NCBI RefSeq assembly: GCF_021560175.1
Contig: NZ_CP091110.1
Location: 796,001-860,000, forward strand
Origin: Neobacillus drentensis
GTDB taxonomy: Bacteria; Bacillota; Bacilli; Bacillales; Cytobacillaceae
Length of the DNA: 64,000 bases
Direction: 5' to 3'
Of the stretch, positions 37,401-47,280 are shown piece by piece. The number at the start of each line of letters is the position of its first letter. Position 1 is the first letter of the stretch. The notes under the pieces are model-generated. The model did no database searches and was not told the origin of the DNA. It saw only the letters and a program-made list of their open reading frames with translations. Made by a program: the position numbers and the translations under genes.

Positions 37401-37799
37401 ATGGATTATAATTTTAAATCCTTATATAGTGAAATTGGCGGACAGGAAACGATTGATAAGCTAGTGAACGCATTTTATCCACGGGTTTATGCAGATCCAG
37501 TCCTTGCTCCGCTTTTTCAAGGAGATATGGAAGAAATTAAACGAAAACAGCGAATGTTCTTGCCACAATTTTTAGGTGGACCTGCTCTTTATAGTCAAGA
37601 ATTTGGTCCTCCGGCGATGAGAGCGCGGCATCTGCCTTTTGAGGTAACACCAACCAGGGCTCAGCATTGGCTGAAATGTATGAAGGAAGCCTTCCAGGAA
37701 ATTGGTCTTGATCAGAACCCTGCAGGAACAGCCTTATATGAGCGATTAACGCAAGTAGCCGGAATCATGGTAAACACACCGGATAGGGATAGTAAATAA
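37401..37799 (+). CDS. yjbI: Truncated haemoglobin, group II (YjbI)
   Basis: A 132-residue 2-on-2 globin, the same length as Bacillus subtilis YjbI. SLYSEIGGQETIDKLVNAFYPRVYADPVLAPLF, QFLGGPALYSQEFGPPAMRARHLPFEVTP (proximal His in RARHLPF) and WLKCMKEAF (the conserved WG8-type Trp) fit group II. It binds haem and O2 and is linked to peroxidase activity and NO or thiol stress. GGTGAG lies 5 nt before the ATG at 37401. Usually found next to yjbH; here it stands alone. Confidence 0.92.
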   Translation: MDYNFKSLYSEIGGQETIDKLVNAFYPRVYADPVLAPLFQGDMEEIKRKQRMFLPQFLGGPALYSQEFGPPAMRARHLPFEVTPTRAQHWLKCMKEAFQEIGLDQNPAGTALYERLTQVAGIMVNTPDRDSK

Positions 37800-37802
37800 A
37801 AT

Positions 37803-37833
37803 AAAGGCTCTTCTCACAGCGAGAGGAGCCTTT
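37803..37833. terminator. Bidirectional hairpin terminator
   Basis: AAAGGCTC-t-TCTC, loop ACAGC, GAGA-g-GAGCCTTT, between the converging yjbI and sugar-binding protein genes. Confidence 0.8.
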
Positions 37834-37847
37834 ACAAATTTATTATC

Positions 37848-39146
37848 TTACTTTTTTAATTTAGCCCATGTTTCGTCAAGAGCCTTCATAGCTTCTTCTT
37901 TTGTTTTTTGACCGCCAACATATGCTTGTAGTGTTGCACCAAATTCTTGTCCAGCACCATCAGGATATTTCATGAACTGCCAAGAATACGTTTTTCCATC
38001 CTTAGAATACTTTTGAAGGTCAGCACCTAGAGGTCCGATATCTTCTGCTTTTGCTTCAATTGTTTTAAAAGCAGGAACATATTTGAAATCTTTAACTAAA
38101 GCTGTCTTACCTTCTTCAGAAGTTACCATCCAATTTAAGAAATCTTTTGCAGCCTTTTTGTCTGCATTAGGTGCTTTGTTATAAACAACCCAGTTAGTTG
38201 GTACGTCAACCATTAATTTATCAGCTTGTGCGGCATCGTCTGTAAGTGCTAAAGGAATAAAGCCGACTTCCATATTTGGACTAATTTTATCCAGCATTGG
38301 CTGAATCCAGTTACCTTGTTGGATCATGGCCGTTTCGCCATTAGCAAATTGAGTAACTTCTGTATTGTAGTCAGTCGTTAATGGATTTTTGTTTCCATAC
38401 TTAACTGTTAAATCAACAAGCTTAAAGTAGTCTTCAAAGTATTTGTTTCCTGCAATCTTTGATTTCCCTTCATTTAAACCAGGGATAAAGTTTTCGTCAT
38501 CTGCTTGTTGGTAAGCAAATGGTACGTTAAGACCATGGTTTGCTAATACCCACCATTCCGCGTAGCCAACGGAGAAAGGAGTGATTCCTGCAGCTTTAAG
38601 CTTTTTCGCTGCTGCTTCTAATTCTGAGTAGGTTTTTGGAAGCTCGGTAATACCTGCTTTTTTAAATAACTTCTTATTGTAAGCAAAACCGTAACCTTCC
38701 ATGTTCACTGGCTGGCCATAGAGTTTTCCATCCATTGTCATTGGTTTTAACGCATCCTCATAAGCATCCTTTACCCAAGGCTGGTCAGATAGATCTTCCA
38801 ATTTATCCTTCCAAGTAATCGCTTCTTGGTAACCGCCGTTTCCAAAGATGTCGGGTGCTTTATTTGAAGCGAATTTTGCTTTAAGGGCTGCTGCACCATC
38901 AGCACCGCCTCCGACTGATTCGACATTAAAAGTAACGTTTGGATGTTCTTTTGTATATTTATCTGTTAACGCTTTCAACTGATCTGCGATTTCAACCTTA
39001 CCGTTAAAGATATCAACGACGACTTTCCCATCTTTGCTGCCGCTGTCTTTTTTCGTTCCAGATGCGCTGTCACTGTTGCCGCAAGCTCCTAGAAGAAGTG
39101 AAGCCGATAAAATCCCCGCTGCGATTGAATATTTTTTAAAAGCCAT
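37848..39146 (-). CDS. CUT1 sugar ABC transporter, solute-binding lipoprotein
   Basis: 432 residues. A lipoprotein signal ends in LLLGAC (Cys22), then a bacterial type-1 solute-binding fold: KVVVDIFNGKVEIADQLKALTDKYTKEHPNV, APDIFGNGGYQEAI, YGFAYNKKLFKKAGITELPKTY and ETAMIQQGNWIQP. These are typical of oligosaccharide-binding proteins of the MalE/MsmE class. Ligand unknown; no glycosidase is linked to this operon. AGGAGGGAA precedes the ATG. It is last in the operon, after the two permeases. Confidence 0.92.
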   Translation of the reverse strand: MAFKKYSIAAGILSASLLLGACGNSDSASGTKKDSGSKDGKVVVDIFNGKVEIADQLKALTDKYTKEHPNVTFNVESVGGGADGAAALKAKFASNKAPDIFGNGGYQEAITWKDKLEDLSDQPWVKDAYEDALKPMTMDGKLYGQPVNMEGYGFAYNKKLFKKAGITELPKTYSELEAAAKKLKAAGITPFSVGYAEWWVLANHGLNVPFAYQQADDENFIPGLNEGKSKIAGNKYFEDYFKLVDLTVKYGNKNPLTTDYNTEVTQFANGETAMIQQGNWIQPMLDKISPNMEVGFIPLALTDDAAQADKLMVDVPTNWVVYNKAPNADKKAAKDFLNWMVTSEEGKTALVKDFKYVPAFKTIEAKAEDIGPLGADLQKYSKDGKTYSWQFMKYPDGAGQEFGATLQAYVGGQKTKEEAMKALDETWAKLKK

Positions 39147-39234
39147 TTGTTTTCCCTCCTGAAATTATATATCTATTTTATATATCCCTGCTGTCAGTAC
39201 ATGCCGACAGCAGAGGTTGACCCCAGTATGAATG

Positions 39235-40062
39235 TTACTTGATAGAACCGCTTGTAATTCCTTTGATAATGTGTTTCTGCATTGAAAAGAAGAAAATTAA
39301 CAATGGTATGATACCAAGAACAAGTCCTGCCAAAGCTAAATCCCATTGCTTGGTGTACTGACCAAAGAAGGAGAAGGTCGCTAATGGAATAGTTTTAAAT
39401 CCTGGATCCTGAAGAACCAGTGATGGTAATAAGTAGTCATTCCATATCCACAAGCTGTTTAAGATGACAATGGTAACGGTGATGGGTTTTAGTAATGGAA
39501 AAACAATTCTCCAAAACACTCCAAACCTTGTACATCCATCGATAATGGCTGCCTCTTCAAGTTCTACCGGGATGCCTTTGATGAACCCGTGATATAAGAA
39601 GATCGTCATTCCAGAGCCAAAACCTAAGTACATGATAACCAGACCCCAGATACTATTAAGTAATCCGAAATTACCGGCCGTTTTAATGAGCGGAATCATT
39701 ATGGATTGAAACGGAATAATCATGGCTGCAACGAAAGTCATGAAAATCACATTACTGATCTTCTTTTTCGTTCTAACCAGCATATACGCTGCCATTGAGC
39801 AAAAAACAACCAGAACAACGTTACTAATCGCTGTGATCATGACAGAATTGGTAAATACCTTTAGATAGTTTAATTTTTCAAAGGCATTCACATAGTTGTC
39901 GAGCATCAATGTTTTTGGTAAAGCAGATGTGTTCGTTAGAATCTCTGCAAAGGGTTTTAAAGAGTTTGATATCAGATAATAAAATGGGACTAAAAAGACA
40001 AGACCAAGTAAGATGGCAAAGAACTCACCGATAAATGTTTTTCCTGTATACCTGTTTCCCAT
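39235..40062 (-). CDS. CUT1 sugar ABC transporter permease (MalG type)
   Basis: A 275-residue permease with six membrane segments and the EAA loop EEAAIIDGCTRFGVFWRIVFPLLKP, which docks onto the ATPase. LVFLVPFYYLISNSLKP is the usual MalG start. Its ATG overlaps the stop of the preceding permease (TAATG), with GGGAGG upstream, so the two are coupled. No ATP-binding gene is linked. Confidence 0.92.
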   Translation of the reverse strand: MGNRYTGKTFIGEFFAILLGLVFLVPFYYLISNSLKPFAEILTNTSALPKTLMLDNYVNAFEKLNYLKVFTNSVMITAISNVVLVVFCSMAAYMLVRTKKKISNVIFMTFVAAMIIPFQSIMIPLIKTAGNFGLLNSIWGLVIMYLGFGSGMTIFLYHGFIKGIPVELEEAAIIDGCTRFGVFWRIVFPLLKPITVTIVILNSLWIWNDYLLPSLVLQDPGFKTIPLATFSFFGQYTKQWDLALAGLVLGIIPLLIFFFSMQKHIIKGITSGSIK

Positions 40063-41021
40063 TATGATTCAACCTCCCTCTTCTTAGAAATTGTTACTTG
40101 AAGGATGGTAATTGCAGCAACCACAATGAAGAAAATTAATGCCTTTGCTTCACCGATACCATATCGGTTGTTAACAAATGCTTCCTTATAAATGTTAAGT
40201 GCTAACATTTCTGTGGATTTAAACGGTCCGCCGCCAGTTAGCGACAGGTTTGCGTCAAAAATTTTAAATGATGAGGCAGTTGTTAAAAATAAACAGACGG
40301 TCACGGCAGGAGCTACTAGTGGCATTGTAATATGGCGAAGAATCTGCCATCTGTTTGCTCCATCGATTTTAGCTGCTTCAATTAATTCTTGCGGAACATT
40401 TTGTAAGGCGGCAATATAGATAATCATAATATAACCTGCTCCTTGCCATACACTGACAATGACAATTCCCCAGAACGCAGTACTAGCATCCCCCAGCCAA
40501 GGTAATTCGAAAAAAGGAATATGCGTTAACTGTCCAAGTGAAGCAAAGCCTTTGACAAAAATGAATTGCCAGATAAAACCTAGTAACAGACCTCCAACCA
40601 TGTTTGGCATGAAGAAAACGGTTCGCAATATATTCCTTGTTTTCAACTTCTGTGTAACTAGAATGGCTAATCCAAAACCAATCATATTTGTTAAAACGAT
40701 CGCTACAACGGTATATTTAGTTGTAAGAATAAAGGAATCTTGAAATTGCTTGTCCTGTGTAAATAGGTATTTAAAGTTATCGAGACCAACCCATTTGATA
40801 TCTCCTGTTATTCCGTTCCAATCGGTGAAGGCGTAATAGATACCCGTAAAGAAGGGAATTAGGACAATAATGGTAAACGCTAAAAATACTGGTCCGACAA
40901 ATAGGGCGAATAACCCTGCGTCTTTTAGCTTCTTCTTTTTATTTAAAGAAGTTGACTCTGAAATTTTTATACTAGTTTTGCCAGGTAATGCTGAACTTTC
41001 TAACTCACTGTGATTACTCAT
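40062..41021 (-). CDS. CUT1 sugar ABC transporter permease (MalF type)
   Basis: 319 residues. A hydrophilic N-terminus of about 35 residues is followed by LFALFVGPVFLAFTIIVLIPFFTGIYYAFTDWNG, the MalF/UgpA opening, six membrane segments and the EAA loop EAAKIDGANRWQILRHITMPL. AGGAGGTG fits the ATG at 41021; the GTG at 41030 lies inside that site. First gene of the minus-strand operon, divergent from the histidine kinase gene at 41238, which suggests that kinase controls it. Confidence 0.92.
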   Translation of the reverse strand: MSNHSELESSALPGKTSIKISESTSLNKKKKLKDAGLFALFVGPVFLAFTIIVLIPFFTGIYYAFTDWNGITGDIKWVGLDNFKYLFTQDKQFQDSFILTTKYTVVAIVLTNMIGFGLAILVTQKLKTRNILRTVFFMPNMVGGLLLGFIWQFIFVKGFASLGQLTHIPFFELPWLGDASTAFWGIVIVSVWQGAGYIMIIYIAALQNVPQELIEAAKIDGANRWQILRHITMPLVAPAVTVCLFLTTASSFKIFDANLSLTGGGPFKSTEMLALNIYKEAFVNNRYGIGEAKALIFFIVVAAITILQVTISKKREVES

Positions 41022-41066
41022 TGACGGCACCTCCTATATCTTCATTCTAGGGATTTTTAAAAATTA

Positions 41067-41122
41067 TGAAACGGCTTACATTGACCAGTAGGGTGGAAAA
41101 TATTGAACTGTCCATTTTTCCA
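41067..41122. promoter_or_regulatory. Candidate control region between the divergent transporter and kinase genes
   Basis: TGAAACGGCTTACA (41067-41080) matches the cre consensus at 13 of 14 positions. TGGAAAA (41094-41100) and TTTTCCA (41116-41122) form an inverted repeat that could bind the YesN-type regulator. No clear -10/-35 pair was chosen in either direction. Confidence 0.45.
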
Positions 41123-41202
41123 TATTAAAATAGACACCATGTAATACGTTGTTTCTTGTGCTAAAATGGTGGGGAATTTAGTATCACTTAGAAAAGGGGG
41201 GA

Positions 41203-41228
41203 GGCTAGTTCAAGTTTAGGGACTAGCC
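41203..41228 (+). other. Hairpin between Shine-Dalgarno and start codon of the kinase gene
   Basis: GGCTAGT (41203-41209) pairs with ACTAGCC (41222-41228). A strong purine tract, AAAAGGGGGGAGG, lies at 41192-41204, and the ATG is at 41238. Unfolded, the gap is over 30 nt; with the stem formed the remaining 9 nt would be a normal spacing. The last two G of the tract overlap the stem. Confidence 0.5.
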
Positions 41229-41237
41229 CAAGAGCGA

Positions 41238-43058
41238 ATGCAATGGGGGATCCGAACTAAACTAATTATTACTTTAATGGCTGTCATCATACTCCCTTTT
41301 GGAATTGCGATTACGATTACGTATTATCAAACGACAAAGTCAATAAATGACCGTTTTGTCTCTACGAATCATGATTTAATTGCTAAAGGGGAAGCAGAGC
41401 TAAGTACTTATTTAGAAGATGTCGCACAAATGTCGACTGTTTTATATCGCTATACACCATTTATGTCGGTAATGAGGGTTGGGATATCAGACAACCTAAG
41501 TAGTAATCAAGAAGAAGTACGCAGAATGCTCGCTTATACCTTTAATTCCCGGCCGGAAGTCGAACAAATGCTTCTTTATATAAATAAAGGAAAAGATTCT
41601 TATACCAACTATCACTCAAGAATTAGCGGCAGAGGGAAATACGAGAGCATCTTGTCCAATCCATTCTATGCCCGCTTAAGCAGGTCTCATGATTTTTCCG
41701 TTATTGAACCGCCACATGAGATTTATAGTTACAATAACTTGTCGGTGATTCCTAATTCCGAGAAAAATCAGGTTTTAAGTTTCCATACGATTATTAGAGA
41801 TGTACCATTAGATACTATTTTAGGTTTTGTATCGATCGATATTAATCTTTCCAAGATTAGAGATATTTCTGGAAGGTTATATACGGATGGGATTGAAGAC
41901 TTATACATAATGAATGAAGATGGAGTTGTCGTCTATTCTTCAAATAACCACGTAATTGGCAAGGCCAATAAGGATGCATGGTTTAAGCAACTAAAGAAGG
42001 AACCGGAAGCTAATAAAAGTCTTGAATGGAAAGACGAAAAATTTTCAGGCGTTATTGTCTACCAAAAGTTCTCTGATTCGTTTAAAAACTGGTACATTGT
42101 GAAGAGAATTCCTTATGATGTCCTTTATCAAGGTGCGAGGCAGACGGTATTTACCAATATAATCATTGTTATTATTACGCTTATTATCGTTTTATTTGCT
42201 ACAATGTTCATCTCTTTCAGACTTACTGCTCCAATCAAAGTATTAATTGCTAATATGAAAAAAGTAGAAAAAGGTGTGTTTGAAGCAGATTTTGAATCAT
42301 TAGGAAATGACGAAATTGGGATGCTGGGCAGGCATTTTAAATTAATGATTTCGAAAATAAATGAGTTAATTGAACGCGAATATAAACTGGAAATTGAAAA
42401 TAAGTCTTCCCAGTTAAGGGTTCTTCAGTCTCAAATAAATCCGCATTTTCTTTATAATGCGTTTCAGTCGATTGGAACGTTAGCCTTAAAATTGAAGGCA
42501 GTTCAGGTGTATTCGTTATTAAACTCATTATCGAATATCATGCGTTACAGCATGAATATGAACGATGATATTGTCCCATTTTTAGCAGAGGTAAACCATG
42601 TTAAATCCTATCTTAATTTACAAAAGCAACGATTTGACGAGCAGTTTGAGTTTGAATTAAATATTGAAAAAGGTATAGAAGAGGTTCTAGTACCAAAAAT
42701 GATCCTACAGCCGATTGTCGAAAATTGCTTTAAGCACGGCTTTGACCAAAAGCTAGGAAAAGCAACCATTGTCATTACAGCAAGAGGGGAGCATGACGAT
42801 TATTTATGCATTTCTGTCCAAGATAACGGAGTGGGTGTTAGGGAGGACGCTCTTGAACAACTTCGCCGGGAATTGGCCGAAAACGAGAGTGACGGAAAGT
42901 CCAAAAGCACTGGTATTGGTTTGAAAAATATTTATGACCGGTTAAAGATTTATTATAGTAGTCAGGTGGAAATGGAAGTTGATGGCGGCGAAGACGGCGG
43001 ATTTACGGTTACGATCATCATTCCAAGAGATATAAATAATGAGGTGGTACATCCATGA
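41238..43058 (+). CDS. Sensor histidine kinase, YesM/LytS (HPK7) type
   Basis: 606 residues. TM1 is at 8-29, then a large extracellular dCache-like sensor (30-303), TM2 at 305-327, a HAMP linker (RLTAPIKVLIANMKKVEKGVF) and the kinase core. The phosphoacceptor is H403 in SQINPHFLYNAFQ, with ATP-site motifs LQPIVENCFKHG and VQDNGVGV, STGIGLKNIYDRL. It reports an extracellular signal, probably a sugar or sugar-bound binding protein, to the next gene, whose ATG overlaps its stop by 4 nt. Confidence 0.93.
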   Translation: MQWGIRTKLIITLMAVIILPFGIAITITYYQTTKSINDRFVSTNHDLIAKGEAELSTYLEDVAQMSTVLYRYTPFMSVMRVGISDNLSSNQEEVRRMLAYTFNSRPEVEQMLLYINKGKDSYTNYHSRISGRGKYESILSNPFYARLSRSHDFSVIEPPHEIYSYNNLSVIPNSEKNQVLSFHTIIRDVPLDTILGFVSIDINLSKIRDISGRLYTDGIEDLYIMNEDGVVVYSSNNHVIGKANKDAWFKQLKKEPEANKSLEWKDEKFSGVIVYQKFSDSFKNWYIVKRIPYDVLYQGARQTVFTNIIIVIITLIIVLFATMFISFRLTAPIKVLIANMKKVEKGVFEADFESLGNDEIGMLGRHFKLMISKINELIEREYKLEIENKSSQLRVLQSQINPHFLYNAFQSIGTLALKLKAVQVYSLLNSLSNIMRYSMNMNDDIVPFLAEVNHVKSYLNLQKQRFDEQFEFELNIEKGIEEVLVPKMILQPIVENCFKHGFDQKLGKATIVITARGEHDDYLCISVQDNGVGVREDALEQLRRELAENESDGKSKSTGIGLKNIYDRLKIYYSSQVEMEVDGGEDGGFTVTIIIPRDINNEVVHP

Positions 43059-44644
43059 AAGTTTTAATCGTCGATGATGAAAAACATGTTCGTGAGGGAA
43101 TTAATCTGCTCGGGGAATGGGAACAGAATGGGATTACGGCGATTTATGAGGCCAGTAGCGGCGAAGAAGCGATTCGGCTTATCCAAACTCTTCGCCCGGA
43201 AATCATTTTTTCTGATATGAAAATGCCCAAGATGGATGGTACACAGTTGTTAGAGTGGATTAAAGAAAATCAGCCAACTAGTAAAACAATTGTGGTAACG
43301 GGTTATGATGATTATCACTATATGCGTAAAGCCATTCATTTTGGCAGTTCAGACTATTTATTAAAACCGGTTGACCCGGAAATATTAAACCAAACGTTGG
43401 CAAAAGTAGTGAAGGAATGGAAAAAGGAGGAAGAGGAACGGAATAGTAAAACCACCAGCTATCAATTAATAAATGAAATGAAGCCAGTTTACCGGGATCG
43501 GAAGCTTACTCAATTATTGAATAGTGATAATCTTAAAGAAGAATTGTATGAGGAATTCGGTTTTTCTAGGTCACAAACATACCTCATTGCGCTAGTCCGA
43601 ATCAATAGGAAGGCAATCGAGGCTTTTCAAGGGGACAGAGATTTAACCTATTTTACACTCTTGAATGTCATAAATGAGATTTTACAAGAAAAAGAATGTG
43701 GCATAGCCTTTCGCTACCTGGCAAATAAAGGCGAAATTGTCATTGTGTTTTGGAATCAGTTTACCCAAATAGAAGAACTGCTGGGACGCATCTATAAAGC
43801 AATTCTGAATGTCATAAATGTTTCTTGTCATATTGCGGTTGGGATAGAGATAAATAAAAGAAACAAATTAATGAATTCTTATCAACATGCCAAGCAGGTC
43901 CTATTAAACAGTAATGTATTAGATAGTATGGAGACCAAGGTTTACCGGCAAGATATTCTTCATACGCCTGAATTAAAAAATCTTTATGCCTATTCATCGG
44001 AAATTGAATTAGCTGTGCAAGCAAGTGAGATCAGAGCTTTTGAAGATTTAATTAAGAGAATTTCTAAAGATTATACTGAAGGCCATTATTTAGCCTGGAG
44101 CCAGCTGCTCCTGCTTGAGAATGAGTATCTCAATATTAGTAATCACTGGTTTAAACACTTTGATATAGCCGTGAAAGTGTCGAATCATATTGAATATCGG
44201 GTGGATCCATTTTTTAACCAGTATGGTACATTCGAGCTGGAAGCTTATATTGAGCGAACTTTACGGGAAGTTTCCATCTTTTTAAAGAGAGTGAAGCGAA
44301 AGACAGTTCAGAAAGGCAATAATGTCATACACGAGATAGAGAAATATTTACAGGCGAACTTTGATCGGGATGTAAAGCTGCAAGAGATATCAGACCTCTT
44401 TTATATTAGCAGAGAATATATTTCGAGAAAATTCAAGCAAGAGTTTAATGTTAATATTTCCGATTATGTGATCAAGATCCGCATGGAGAGGGCAAAGTCA
44501 TTATTAAGAAATAGTAAGCTGAAAATTTATGAAATCGCTAATATGGTCGGTTATCAGGACGACAAGTATTTTCGAAAGGTTTTTAAAAAGGTGGAAGGCG
44601 TAACACCAAATGAGTACCGGGAATTACATATTACTCAGAAATGA
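43055..44644 (+). CDS. Response regulator, YesN/AraC type
   Basis: 529 residues. The receiver domain (1-120) has acidic pocket D7/D8, phosphoacceptor D54 in IIFSDMKMPKMDG and K104 in DYLLKPVD. A long middle region of unclear fold follows, then two AraC-type HTH motifs at the C-terminus (VKLQEISDLFYISREYISRKFKQEF and IYEIANMVGYQDDKYFRKVFKK, ending GVTPNEYREL). It is likely to activate the divergent ABC operon at 41021. Overlap with the kinase gene implies coupled translation. Confidence 0.93.
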   Translation: MKVLIVDDEKHVREGINLLGEWEQNGITAIYEASSGEEAIRLIQTLRPEIIFSDMKMPKMDGTQLLEWIKENQPTSKTIVVTGYDDYHYMRKAIHFGSSDYLLKPVDPEILNQTLAKVVKEWKKEEEERNSKTTSYQLINEMKPVYRDRKLTQLLNSDNLKEELYEEFGFSRSQTYLIALVRINRKAIEAFQGDRDLTYFTLLNVINEILQEKECGIAFRYLANKGEIVIVFWNQFTQIEELLGRIYKAILNVINVSCHIAVGIEINKRNKLMNSYQHAKQVLLNSNVLDSMETKVYRQDILHTPELKNLYAYSSEIELAVQASEIRAFEDLIKRISKDYTEGHYLAWSQLLLLENEYLNISNHWFKHFDIAVKVSNHIEYRVDPFFNQYGTFELEAYIERTLREVSIFLKRVKRKTVQKGNNVIHEIEKYLQANFDRDVKLQEISDLFYISREYISRKFKQEFNVNISDYVIKIRMERAKSLLRNSKLKIYEIANMVGYQDDKYFRKVFKKVEGVTPNEYRELHITQK

Positions 44645-44664
44645 GCAGATTATAAATAGTAAAT

Positions 44665-44712
44665 GGGAGTTAATATAACTATTATTTTAGTTATGTTAAC
44701 TCCTATTTTATT
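44665..44712 (+). terminator. Terminator of the kinase/regulator operon
   Basis: GGGAGTTAA-t-ATAACT pairs with AGTTAT-g-TTAACTCC, followed by TATTTTATT. Confidence 0.88.
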
Positions 44713-44795
44713 GGTTAATAAAACGTAAATATAACTAAATTAAAGGTAAAATTTATGAAAATAGATAATTTACTAAAAAATAGCGTAAAAAAGTA

Positions 44796-44824
44796 TTGAA
44801 TGAAAGCGCATCCTCTGATATATT
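44796..44824 (+). promoter_or_regulatory. Promoter of the LacI regulator gene
   Basis: TTGAAT (44796-44801), 17-bp spacer, TATATT (44819-44824). The spacer begins GAAAGCGCATCC, a weak cre-like word (11 of 14). Confidence 0.65.
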
Positions 44825-44834
44825 AGGAATATAA

Positions 44835-45896
<1,062 letters not shown>

Positions 45897-45907
45897 TAAA
45901 AGTGCTC

Positions 45908-45935
45908 GGAGCGGTTAAGGGTTGTTGAACCGCTC
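45908..45935 (+). other. Hairpin between the regulator and binding-protein genes
   Basis: GGAGCGGTT pairs with AACCGCTC across a 12-nt loop. Only TCCAATCCTTTTG follows, so it is at best a partial terminator. It may partly separate expression of the regulator from that of the transporter. Confidence 0.5.
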
Positions 45936-45995
45936 TCCAATCCTTTTGTTAGTTTTAAAAATATTAAACTATTTAAAAATTATGGAGGGTTTTCT

Positions 45996-47222
45996 ATGAA
46001 AAAATCAATCTCGTTAGTAGCAACTGGTATGATCGCACTTTCTGTTCTATCAGGCTGCGGGAGTAATGACGAAGCTTCAGGGAGTTCAAATGGTAAAGTG
46101 AAGATTGAGTTTCTGCAATATAAAACAGAAGCAAGAGGCACTTATGATGAGCTGATTAAAAAGTTTGAAAAGGAAAATCCAAAAATCGATGTCGTTCAAT
46201 CCAATCCACCTGATGCGACAACCGTGTTAAAAACACGTGTAGCAAAACGTGACATTCCTGATGTAATGGGAACAGGCGGAGATATTTCTTATTCAGATAT
46301 TGCAAAGGCGGGTGCTTTTAAGGAAGTTACCAACGACAAATTATTAAATGACATTCAGCCTGCTTATGTTGATATGTTAAAGGATATCTCAAAACAGGAT
46401 AAAGTCTACGGAATTCCGTATGCAGCAAATGCGGATGCTGTTATCTACAATAAAGCTATTTTTAAAGAGTTAGGCTTGCAAGTTCCGAAAACCTGGGATG
46501 AATTTATTGGTGTGGCAGAAAAATTAAAAGCTGCTGGTAAAACGCCATTCTACTTTACTTTTAAGGATGCATGGACTGCACTGCCTGCATACAACGTATT
46601 AGCTGCTAATACACAAGGAAATGATTTTTTCAAAAAGTTAGATGATCAGAAAACCAAATTTGTAAAAGGGCACTCAGAAGCAGTGGATAAGTTTTTAGAA
46701 CTAATTAAGTACGGTAATAAAGATCAAACAGGTAAAGCATACAATGATGGAAACGTTGCTTTTGCAAAAGGTGAATCAGCTATGTATCTGCAAGGGATTT
46801 GGGCGATTCCGGAAATTAAAAAGGCCAATCCAAACATTGACCTCGGAGTGTTCCCATATCCTGTAGGTGATTCCAAGGTTGTATCCGGGGTAGACGTAGT
46901 CCTAACCCAATCATCCCAAACGAAGCATTCAAAAGAAGCTAGAAAATTTATCGAATTCCTTTTACGTGACGATAATATCAAACAATACCTTAAAGAGCAA
47001 AATGCCTTTGCAGCAAAGAAAGGAATTGTCCAAGAAGCGCCTGAGTTAGAAGGATTAAAAGAAAGCATTGCAAAGGGTGCTCTAGTTGATTTTCCGGATC
47101 ACTATGTACCATCAGCGGTTGCTCTTGACAAACAATTACAAACGTTAGTACAAAACAAAGATAAAAAGAAGTATCTAACAACTCTAGATCAGGAATGGGA
47201 AAAGGTAGCAAACAGACAATAA
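45996..47222 (+). CDS. Alpha-galactoside ABC transporter, solute-binding lipoprotein (MelE/MsmE type)
   Basis: 408 residues with a lipoprotein signal ending LSVLSGC (Cys21), then the type-1 binding fold: KVKIEFLQYKTEARGTYDELIKKFEKENPKI, VYGIPYAANADAVIYNKAIFKELGLQVPKTWDEF and GESAMYLQGIWAIPEIKKANP. The linked GH36 and sucrose phosphorylase genes make raffinose, stachyose or melibiose the likely ligands. TGGAGGG precedes the ATG. Order regulator, binding protein, two permeases and galactosidase parallels the Bacillus mel operon. Confidence 0.92.
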   Translation: MKKSISLVATGMIALSVLSGCGSNDEASGSSNGKVKIEFLQYKTEARGTYDELIKKFEKENPKIDVVQSNPPDATTVLKTRVAKRDIPDVMGTGGDISYSDIAKAGAFKEVTNDKLLNDIQPAYVDMLKDISKQDKVYGIPYAANADAVIYNKAIFKELGLQVPKTWDEFIGVAEKLKAAGKTPFYFTFKDAWTALPAYNVLAANTQGNDFFKKLDDQKTKFVKGHSEAVDKFLELIKYGNKDQTGKAYNDGNVAFAKGESAMYLQGIWAIPEIKKANPNIDLGVFPYPVGDSKVVSGVDVVLTQSSQTKHSKEARKFIEFLLRDDNIKQYLKEQNAFAAKKGIVQEAPELEGLKESIAKGALVDFPDHYVPSAVALDKQLQTLVQNKDKKKYLTTLDQEWEKVANRQ

Positions 47223-47228
47223 TTTTGA

Positions 47229-47262
47229 GGGAGAGATTGGGGAATCCCAGTTTCTCCGTTTT
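47229..47262 (+). other. Hairpin between binding-protein and permease genes
   Basis: GGGAGAGATTGGG pairs imperfectly with CCCAGTTTCTCC, followed by GTTTTC. It may stabilise the upstream mRNA or terminate part of transcription, which would fit excess binding protein over permease. Confidence 0.55.
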
Positions 47263-47280
47263 CAATAAGGGAGTGTAAAG

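Noticed and set aside
37848..41021. Assignment of this importer to maltose, xylan or pectin
   Set aside because: No enzyme is linked to the operon, and binding-protein sequence alone does not fix the sugar.
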